From Lotus japonicus (lineage: Eukaryota; Streptophyta; Magnoliopsida; Fabales; Fabaceae): a stretch of DNA of 64,000 nucleotides. The position numbers and the translations under genes were made by a program. The stretch is from the NCBI RefSeq assembly GCF_012489685.1, contig NC_080042.1, forward strand, positions 45,126,066 to 45,190,065, given 5' to 3'. The stretch's first letter is position 1. Each line of letters opens with the position of its first letter. This document shows positions 27,604 to 37,002 of the stretch, one piece after another. Below the pieces are notes generated by a model, which did not search any database, was not told the origin of the DNA, and saw nothing but the letters and a program-made list of their open reading frames with translations.

Positions 27604-30356
27604 TGCGCCTGGGCCATATGAGTGAAAAAGGCATGCATCTTCTGAGCAAACAAGGTCATCTTGGTAAACATGGCATCGGTAAGTTGGAGTTTTGTGAACA
27701 TTGCGTTTTTGGGAAACAGAAAAAGGTTAGTTTCTCCACTGCAACTCACCGTACCAAAGGTATTCTTGATTATATTCATTCTGACCTTTGGGGGCCTTCT
27801 AAATCTCCTTCCTATGGAGGACGCCGCTATATGATGACTATTATTGATGATTTTTCCCATAAAGTTTGGGTTTATTTTCTGCGGCATAAAAATGAGACTT
27901 TCCCCACCTTCAAGAAGTGGAAAACTCTTGTTGAAACTCAAACAGGGAAGAAAGTGAAGAAGCTCAGAACAGATAATGGATTGGAGTTCTGTAGTGGTGA
28001 CTTTAATGAGTTCTGCGCAAATCATGGTATTGCTAGACACAAAACCATTCCAAGGAATCCCCAGCAAAATGGTATTGCAGAACGGATGAACAGGACTCTA
28101 CTTGAGAGAGCTCGTTGCATGCTCTCAAATGCTGGGTTATGGCATCGACGTGATCTTTGGACCGAGGCAACATCTACTGCATGTTACTTGGTCAACCGCT
28201 CTCCACATTCGGCGCTTGACTTCAAAGTTCCAGAAGAAATTTGGTCAGGTAATCCTGATGATTATTCTAAATTATGAATTTTCGGATGTCCTGCATATGC
28301 ACATGCCAATGATGGTAAATTAGCTCCAAGAGCTGTTGAGTGCATATTTCTTGGTTACGCATCTGAATCTAAGGGGTATCGTTTATGGTGCTCTGATTCA
28401 AAGTCACAAAAGTTAATTCTTAGCAGAGATGTGACTTTTAATGAGGATGCATTATTATCTTCTGGAAAACAGTCTTCTGTGTCTTCTTCTACTAGTACAG
28501 ATAAACTGCAGGGTACTAGCGAGAAGGTGGAGTTTGTATTGAAGCCTGCAGCTCCTGATGTCGATGTTCCATCTTCCTCTACAAATGAATCAAACATTGA
28601 TGATCAACATGCTGATGATGATCGTGATGATAGTACCACTTCTCCTATACAACAACAAGGAGATGATTATTCTATTGCTCGAGACAGAACTAGAAGACAA
28701 ATCAGAAAGCCAGCTAGATACACTAATGATGACGATTTAGTTGCTTATGCATTGTCTATTGCACAAGAGGTAAATGATGGCGTTGAGCCTGCCAGCTACA
28801 CTGAAACTGTTTCTTGTGTTGAGTCTTCTCAGTGGCTAGTGGCTATGAATGAAGAAGTTGAGAGTCTTCATAAAAACAGTACTTGGGCTTTGACAGAGCT
28901 TCCTAAAGGCAAGCGACCCTTAAGGTGTAAATGGGTCTATAAGAAGAAAGACGGCATTCCCGGGGTTGAAGATCCAAGATGCAAAGCACGACTAGTCGTT
29001 AAAGGCTTTAATCAAAAGGACGGTATTGACTTTAATGAGATATTCTCACCTGTTGTTCGTCACACTTCCATTCGTGTTTTGCTTGCTTTTGTTGCTTTGT
29101 TTGATTTGGAATTGGAGCAACTTGATGTAAAGACAGCTTTTCTACATGGAGAGTTGGAAGAAGAAATCTACATGGAGCAACCCGAGGGATTTATTGTTCC
29201 TGGTAAAGAGCATCTTGTCTGTCGATTGAAGAAATCCTTATATGGCCTTAAGCAAGCTCCCAGACAGTGGTACAAGAGGTTTGATTCTTTCATGATTGGG
29301 CAAAGTTATTGCAGGAGTCAATTTGATGACTGTATTTACTTTCAAAATTTTCAAGATGGATCATTCATATACTTGTTACTTTATGTTGATGATATGTTAA
29401 TTGCATCACGTGACAAGTCTTTAATCCGGAAATTGAAAACTCAACTCACTAATGAGTTTGAGATGAAAGAATTAGGTGCAGCAAAGAAAATTCTTGGTAT
29501 GGAGATTCGCAGGGACCGTCAAGCTGGTAAACTGTTCTTATCTCAACAGAAATATATTGAGAGAGTGCTTGATAGGTTTAATATGAATGATTGCAATCCT
29601 GTTTCTACTCCACTTGCTGCACATTTCAAGTTATCTTCAGAATTTTGCCCAGACACAGAGGAAGAAATGAAGCGTATGTCGCTTGTTCCTTATGCTAGTG
29701 CAGTTGGCAGTCTTATGTATGCCATGGTATGCACTAGGCCAGATTTAGCATATGCTGTTAGCATGGTAAGTCGGTATATGCACAATCCTGGCAAGAATCA
29801 CTGGAGTGCTGTAAAATGGATTTTTCGGTATCTAAAAGGTACTTCTCATATTGGCTTGGTATTTGACAGAAGCATGGCTACAACCGATGATGTTGTAGGT
29901 TATGTTGACTCGGATTATGGTGGTGATCTTGATCGAAGAAGATCTCTTTCTGGTTACATCTTCACTCTCTGTAATGGTGCTATCAGCTGGAAAGCTACAC
30001 TTCAATCTATTGCTGCATTGTCTACGACTGAAGCGGAGTATATTTCAGCAACAGAGGGTGTCAAGGAGGCTATTTGGCTTCGAGGTTTGGTCAATGAACT
30101 TGGTCTTACACAGGGTGTTCTTACTGTGTTTTGTGATAGCCAAAGTGCTATTCACTTGACCAAAAATAATCGTTATCACGACAGGACCAAACACATTGAT
30201 GTAAAGCGCCACTTTATCCGAATTATTGTTGTTGCGGGTGAAATCTTAGTTGAAAAGATTCACACGTCTGAGAATCCAGCAGATATGCTTACCAAGCCAC
30301 TTCCATATTCCAAGTTCCAGCATTGTCTGGACTTGGTTGGTCTCTTTAGTACTTGA
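27604..30356 (+). pseudogene. Tork element C (opposite orientation), integrase to RNase H
   Basis: Element C lacks 5' LTR, gag and protease and starts in the GAG-pre-integrase segment (MRLGHMSEKG). Integrase, RT (YVDDMLIA) and RNase H follow in one frame ending at 30356. A single TGA at 28275-28277 replaces an Arg codon present in A and B ([11 protein letters not shown]). Otherwise it is very close to B. It is inverted relative to A and B. Confidence 0.9.
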
Positions 30357-30416
30357 GCGCCCTTCGGGGCTTTATTTGGCGACGAGCACTTGTCGACTTT
30401 GATCCAAGGTGGAGAT

Positions 30417-31127
30417 TGTTAAATTTTGTCTCTAATTCTCTCAATTACACCTCATACTTCTTGCAATGGTCTCTAAGCATCACACCTCCAGCTTGTGTGA
30501 TGCATCATTAGCTTGTGACTAAGCAATTGCTAGATTGCTTCATATCATGCCACATCCAAATCTGCATGATTCACCATCAACCTAGCAAGCATGACAAAGC
30601 AAGACTTTTCTTCATAGCATTACACCTCCTACTTGATTTGCATGTGACTAACATTGCACCTCATGCTTTGTTTTCGTGACTTAATTATAGTCTTCCAGCT
30701 CATGCTATTTGCATGTAACACATGTCCTTCAATTGCTTAATATCTTCACTCCTAAGTACTTGATCGGAGGCTATAAATATGATGCAAACGGGAATGGAAG
30801 GAATTGCAACACACACTTTGAAGCAATTGTAATACACATATGAGTGAATTGTAGTGAGTCTTCTTGGTGAGGATTCTTGTTCCATTTGAGAGAGTAGTTT
30901 AGTGCAAATATTGCTCTTTGTCCTCATTTTCTATAAGAGGATTTGTTGTACTCTCCCTTTTACATAGTGGAACTTTGCTCGTGGTCGCCCGTGGTTTTTT
31001 ACCTCTCACATTGGGAGGGTTTTTCCACGTAAATCTTGTGTGTTCTTTTTCTTGCCACTTTACTTACTTCTCTTTAATTCTCAATTATCTCGATCCATTG
31101 CTTCCGCATTGCGCTGATACCCTAACA
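30417..31127 (+). repeat. Tork LTR 4 (711 bp), 3' LTR of element C
   Basis: It starts TGTTAAATTTTG after the polypurine stretch and ends CCCTAACA at 31127, followed by the right TSD copy. A TATAAATA box lies at 30772-30779. It has the same length as the other three copies, with few substitutions. Confidence 0.9.
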
Positions 31128-31134
31128 TCAGCAC

Positions 31135-31206
31135 CTAATCAAACTTTTTGTCCCTTATAAATGCCTTCATAAGCGTCGTATAGGTGACCGGATCAGGGCT
31201 AAACAC
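31135..31206 (-). pseudogene. PPR gene exon with an in-frame stop at its last codon
   Basis: On the minus strand the exon reads VFSPDPVTYTTLMKAFIRDK then KFD, the standard core of a pentatricopeptide repeat (PD.VTYTTLMKA.IR...FD). The next codon is TAG (31137-31135), where related proteins have Glu before VP.IY; then a GT donor follows. The phase matches the exon at 15701-15802. Unless the TAG is skipped by alternative splicing, the protein loses its C-terminus. A possible further exon lies at 31763-31827 (open peptide KGRKILIRGLGNVSLSKSLL, AG/GT borders, compatible phase), but it was not recognised. Confidence 0.55.
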
Positions 31207-32242
31207 CTTTCATAAAGTTACAGCAATATCATCAGAAATTGAAAATGAAATATTGCATTAATAAAGAATGAATAATTAAAATTCTTTACAAAGTGAACAG
31301 AGCGAACACAGGACAAAAATACCTTCCACACTACAAAGTACAACCGACTTGGCTTGCTTCACACATCAAGCTAGAAAGCACCAAAATCTCTACAAATGCA
31401 ACGAAGAAGTAATCAATCTAGATACCTAAAGGCCCTAAATCTCTACAACTCAAAATTCAGCAGCATACCATCATTAATAAAAAAGCTCACCATTTACCCA
31501 AACAAGCAAAGACAAATAACAACAATGCAACAAACCTTGAATTGATCACATTAGGTACTTGATGAATAGATGGAGTAAAATCTCGAACTGAAAACCAAAG
31601 ATTCTAAATTCATAAAAGCACTCCAATACACCTATTTCACCTGCACTTTCTATAGTTAACAACTAGCTTGCTGTTCAAAGAAGACATGTACTAAGGCTCA
31701 GAAAGTAATACCAATTACCAATATGGAATAACAAAGATGTAAGTGGGGACAGAGTGACAGACCTCAAGTAGTGACTTTGACAATGAAACATTTCCAAGCC
31801 CCCTAATTAGAATCTTCCTTCCTTTTTCTGCATTCCAAAAAGCTTATTGACAATAAAAGACATCATTATCATTTAACAGAACGCACACAGGTTACCAAAA
31901 AGAGTAGCTAAGTTTAATCAGTGGAACTGTAAGGGGTTCATCTTCTAAAACCAATGGAAAATACAAATGTTAAAATTCAGAAGCATCCTTACATTTCTAA
32001 AAAAACAAAGAAACAAGCTCCAAGCATCATTATCTCCTTATAATCTTTTATATGTAGACAACATTTATCTCTTACTAGTAAAGTATTCATTTTTCAAACA
32101 AATGAAAAAAAAAGCATTTAGCTATTGATTATTTTAATTTGAACATACATAATCAAACCCAATATGAGTTTATTTTCTTCCTCACAGATACACAATCTAG
32201 TGATTTTGTGAGTGTTACAAAATAATCAAACAATCAAGCATA
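31207..32242. other. Intergenic or intronic DNA between the PPR exon and CHS
   Basis: No firm gene. It contains CHS 3' flanking sequence (AT-rich, within about 200 bp of 32243) and possibly upstream PPR introns plus the candidate exon at 31763-31827. No transposon was recognised. Confidence 0.4.
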
Positions 32243-33554
<1,312 letters not shown>

Positions 33555-33713
33555 CTTTAAATTCTTTTTGTTGGTGATGATATCAAGTTTGTAAGCAAAG
33601 ATATTTGGGAAGCAAAGGAAGAAGCACTGCAAATTGAGCTCAATTAATTGGCACTTATTTGCAGTAGGAGTTGTCGTTCGTTGTGGTTGGCAAAGTTGTG
33701 AGGGGATAAGGGA

Positions 33714-33803
33714 ATTTATATGCATGTATGGGAAGGTGGAAGTGGAAAGGGAATTGGAGTGTGGTAGCTCAACATCACGTTCCTTGTTTGGTGATTTGGT
33801 CAA
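33714..33803 (-). promoter_or_regulatory. CHS promoter: TATA box and light/MYB-type elements
   Basis: On the minus strand, TATAAAT (33714-33720) lies about 160 bp before the ATG. Upstream are an ACGT core (33777-33780), CTACCAC (H-box-like, 33761-33767), CACCAAACAAG (MYB-type, 33783-33793) and TTGAC (W-box core, 33799-33803). This ACGT plus MYB-site layout is known from light- and stress-responsive CHS promoters. Function is inferred. Confidence 0.5.
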
Positions 33804-34139
33804 TGGCTTACTCGTTGTCTGAGCAGTCAATGAGCTTACGAAGTTTGGTGGAAAGGCTCTGGCGGCTTTTATGTTTTAAGACTCTCTTTACCCCATTGTT
33901 TTAGTTTTATTGACTAATTTGACTATGTGCTATTTAGGCAATTCTAATAATAACATAGAGTCTTTCCAAAAATAATTATAATCACAGAGTGAGAAATGAA
34001 GAGAAAAGAAAGAAAATAATAGGTGTAAAATAAAATGTTCTGTGAGAAGATACAAAGTGAGAAATAAAGAGAAAAATAGAGTGTATATATCTTGTTTGTA
34101 TTGTACTACTGTTTGGTTTTTTTTATAAGCAAATGTTAG
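33804..34139. other. CHS upstream region
   Basis: AT-rich, no gene. The CHS upstream region is cut off at 34140 by a LINE tail and at 34390 by a SIRE, so native promoter sequence extends at most about 590 bp from the ATG. Confidence 0.5.
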
Positions 34140-34389
34140 TTTTTTTTTTTTTTTTTTGAGGTTCAACTTCTGTTTCTCATTAAAAAAGAAGCAGATAAAA
34201 CTGCTGGGCCCCAGGGGGTCTTCCTCAATGCAGCATTGATCACTAACATAAAAAGCTAAATTTGCAAGAAAATCAACAACCCGGATGCCAGACCTCTTGA
34301 CATGTGAAACAGAAAAGGATGAGAAACTCAGGGCCATAGACTTACAGCACCTGATTACATCATGTAAATATGAATCTCCTAGGCTAGTG
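34140..34389 (-). mobile_element. 5'-truncated LINE end with poly(A) tail
   Basis: On the minus strand this encodes the end of a LINE RNase H domain (VKRSGIRVVDFLANLA, compare the Asp of the VADSLA motif in the LINE at 10699-11250). A run of about 17 A follows (plus-strand T-run 34140-34157). The 5' side is interrupted by the SIRE LTR at 34390, so the SIRE probably inserted into this LINE. Confidence 0.65.
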
Positions 34390-35603
34390 TGAAGGTATGA
34401 AAAACGGTAGAAAGGGGGGGTTTGAATAACGTTTTCAGTATAAAACTTCCACCTTAAAGATTTTGACAAATCTTTCGAGAACTTAAGTGCTAAAGATAAG
34501 AGATAGAAAAGCACACAAGGATTTTATCCTGGTTCACTTGATAAATCACTTAAGCTACTCCAGTCCACCCGTTAAGGTGATTTCTTCCTTCTTAGAATGA
34601 AGGCAATCCACTAATCAGGTAAGAGTTACAACTGCACTTGAAACCTACAAGTGACTAACAATTACACTGACTTAGCTCACACTAAGATTCACTCTCTTAG
34701 TCTTCTCTAGGATCCGATCAACCTTGATCTCCTAAAGGAACTAAACAAACTGTTTATCAAAGAATTGTTTACAAGAGATTTGCTTCTAAAAAGCTAATAG
34801 TAAACACAATGAATTTCAGATGAAAGAAAACTTAGAAGATTTTGAATATGTCTTGCGCGTATGTGAATGCTTCTTCTTCTAGCCGTTTCTTTCAGTCTTC
34901 AGCCTCTTTATATACTCCAAGGATTAGGGTTGAGCATTGCATGGGAAATGCTACCGTTGGAGGGCAGTTCTGGAAAATCCAGCTTCTGCTGTGTCTGAGA
35001 CTGTTAGGTAGGTCGTCAGGATAGTACATATGCTTTTGTACTTGGATAGCGACGCGACCTTTAAACCTAGGAGACTTCTGATCAGGGGAATGCTTCATAT
35101 TGGAACTTGTGAAGCCGGTTGATCAGAGTCAGAGGGAAAACACAGATCCTCTGACCATTGTTTCTTCTGATTCTGAACTCAGAGGGAAGAACATGGCCTT
35201 CAGAGTTTCTTGCTTCTGGACTTCAGAGTTTCCACCATTCAGCTTCTGGATCTCCAGAGTCTTCTACACCATCAGAACATCTGAACCTTCAGTGTTTCTT
35301 GGTTATCAGAACTTCTGGATCTTCAGAGCTTCTAGTGACTGAGTCCACATCAGAGTTTGTATAACTTCAGAACTTCTGAAGCTTTTCCACTGTTCATACT
35401 GAACATGGTGAATGCGAAAGCGTTGCTTGGTTCACTCTTTAAGCACAGTGCTTCTGATTTGTGTGAGATTGAATAGAGGTCAGAGCCTGTAAATAGCACA
35501 CTCAGAAAAACACGTTAGAGTACCACAATTGTTCATATCAAAAGGTTAACTTGTAATCATCAAAACATAGAGTTGTACTACTAGATCAAAACTTGATCTT
35601 ACA
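34390..35603 (-). repeat. 3' LTR of the left SIRE element (1214 bp)
   Basis: On the minus strand it begins TGTAAGATCAAG next to the polypurine tract (35604-35619) and ends CATACCTTCA at 34390. It contains a TATATAAA-type box near 34908-34915. The sequence is unusually dense in CTTCTGA/TCAGAAG words. Confidence 0.88.
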
Positions 35604-36084
35604 ATCTCCCCCTTTTTGATGATGACAAAACTAAGATTTTTGATGAACAATTCTTAAACATTAAACTGAATTCACTCAGAGTTTAGAGATATAGAATAAT
35701 ACTTATCCTGATGTGAATAGTTTATCTTGCTCATTCTGAATTCAAGTCACTGCTTGATTCTGAGCTTAGCTCCCCCTGAATCTAATACTTGATGAAAACG
35801 TTAGTAAAGTCTAGATTCTGAGCTAAATGATATAAGAGTTCAGAGTGAAAAACTTATGACATAGATGAAAATCGAGTAAACAGAGCGCATAAGTAATCAG
35901 AGTCACGGACAGGGTATCAGAGTCTTGAGTATCAGAGTCAACTTAGAAACACTTCAGAAGAAGTGAAATGTATTCCTTGTATTTGCCCAGTGACACATCT
36001 ATGGTCATGAAGGTGGAACTCTTAAATTCTCCAAAAGAAAAAATAAATCACACTAACACATCTTACACATCAAAAACTGGGTTT

Positions 36085-36100
36085 ACTCCCCCTTTTTGTC
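36085..36100 (-). other. Internal polypurine tract of the left SIRE
   Basis: On the minus strand GACAAAAAGGGGGAGT, about 465 bp upstream of the 3' polypurine tract (CAAAAAGGGGGAGATTG). The same pair at nearly the same spacing is present at 50137/50618 and 51988/52462. Confidence 0.7.
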
Positions 36101-36345
36101 ATAAGCAAAAAGCTTGGGGTGTGAAAAACTTAGCTTGAAGTACAAGGTACTCCCTCTTAGAGAAGGTCTAAGTTTAAAGGAAATGAAAACGATGCAAGAA
36201 TCAGAGTTAGGCGAAATAAATAGAAGAGTTAATGCAAGAGAAGAACGTTTACCACCGGTCAAGTGAGTAAAGAGAAGAGTCAGTTACCAAGAACTTAACC
36301 TCGAGAAACCGTAGGAGCATTAACTTTCAGACAGAAAGTGAAGCC

Positions 36346-36353
36346 TATATAAA
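36346..36353 (+). promoter_or_regulatory. TATA box of the antisense SIRE gene (left copy)
   Basis: TATATAAA lies 54 bp upstream of the ATG at 36407 on the plus strand, opposite to the element's own transcription. The right SIRE has TATAAAAA at the equivalent place (49882-49889, minus strand), 51 bp before its ATG. Confidence 0.6.
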
Positions 36354-36406
36354 GCGTTGGAGAGAAGGGTAAGCTTCACACCTCGAACAATCTTCAGTAA
36401 AAAAAA

Positions 36407-36799
36407 ATGGCATCATACATCGTAGCACTAGAAGAGCTGAGGAAGAAGTCCTTTGAGGAGGACTTGTTCCTGAACATCAGGCATCCAGAGGGTACAACGA
36501 CCATCTCGGAGCTGACACGGACACTGCTGGAAGAGGACCTGCGTCCAGAGTTGAAGAGAGACCTGAGGGAATTTCTTGCCTTCGTTGAGGAGGTGCAAGA
36601 ACTCAGCCGGCTTGAACTCAAGCTGCTGGAAGAAAAAGAGATCTTGGAAGAGAAGCTCAAGACTTCAGAAGAGATTCTGGAGAGGGATGAGCTAAAGGAC
36701 AGGCTCAGCAACATCCAGTATGCACTGGAGCGTCTGGAGAAGGATAGGTCAGAGCAGCGCCAGGAGTGCAGAAGAATGAGGAGGGATCCTCCATTCTAG
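36407..36799 (+). CDS. Antisense coiled-coil protein gene within SIRE (left copy), 130 aa
   Basis: The gene lies on the strand opposite to gag-pol, between the env-like ORF and the 3' LTR. It encodes a 130-residue, highly charged, mostly helical protein. It starts MASYIVALEELRKKSFEED, contains FLNIRHPEGTTTI, has heptad-like Leu/Glu spacing from about residue 50 to 120, and ends RRMRRDPPF. It has its own TATA box (36346) and an AATAAA at 36843-36848, 44 bp after the stop. The right SIRE carries an equivalent ORF (49439-49831) of exactly the same length, about 71% identical with mainly conservative changes and no indels. It has no transmembrane segment and no family I recognise. Its function is unknown; a regulatory or packaging role is possible but speculative. 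Confidence 0.7.
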   Translation: MASYIVALEELRKKSFEEDLFLNIRHPEGTTTISELTRTLLEEDLRPELKRDLREFLAFVEEVQELSRLELKLLEEKEILEEKLKTSEEILERDELKDRLSNIQYALERLEKDRSEQRQECRRMRRDPPF

Positions 36800-36842
36800 A
36801 CTTTAGGGAAATAATGTATGATGTAAACATAAAGATATGATG

Positions 36843-36848
36843 AATAAA
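36843..36848 (+). terminator. Polyadenylation signal of the antisense SIRE gene (left copy)
   Basis: AATAAA, 44 bp past the antisense stop codon. The right copy has AATAAA (minus strand) at 49377-49382, 57 bp past its stop. Confidence 0.5.
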
Positions 36849-37002
36849 AGGATTTTTGCAAACATATGTGACACAAATATATATATATATATATGCATAG
36901 ATAATCACAAACGAACAAAGTAGAATAAGTAAATAAAAAGAAACAGAGTTTAACAAAAATAAAACAACGTTAAAGAAAAAGAAAAACGAAGAGATCCTAA
37001 AG

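Larger units (their letters stand above)
15803..31134 (-). other. PPR gene intron holding the Tork composite
   Basis: Removing the composite (15966-31127) and one TSD copy leaves an intron of about 160-170 bp: GTGCTGACTTG... at the donor side (31134 leftwards, continuing from 15964) and ...ATGGTTAG at 15803. The reconstructed donor overlaps the duplicated site, so the composite inserted within a few bases of the 5' splice site. Confidence 0.6.

Noticed and set aside
36394..36714. Serine-rich minus-strand ORF overlapping the antisense SIRE gene
   Set aside because: It is the low-complexity shadow of the Glu/Leu-rich coding strand and has no conserved counterpart of the same length in the right SIRE.
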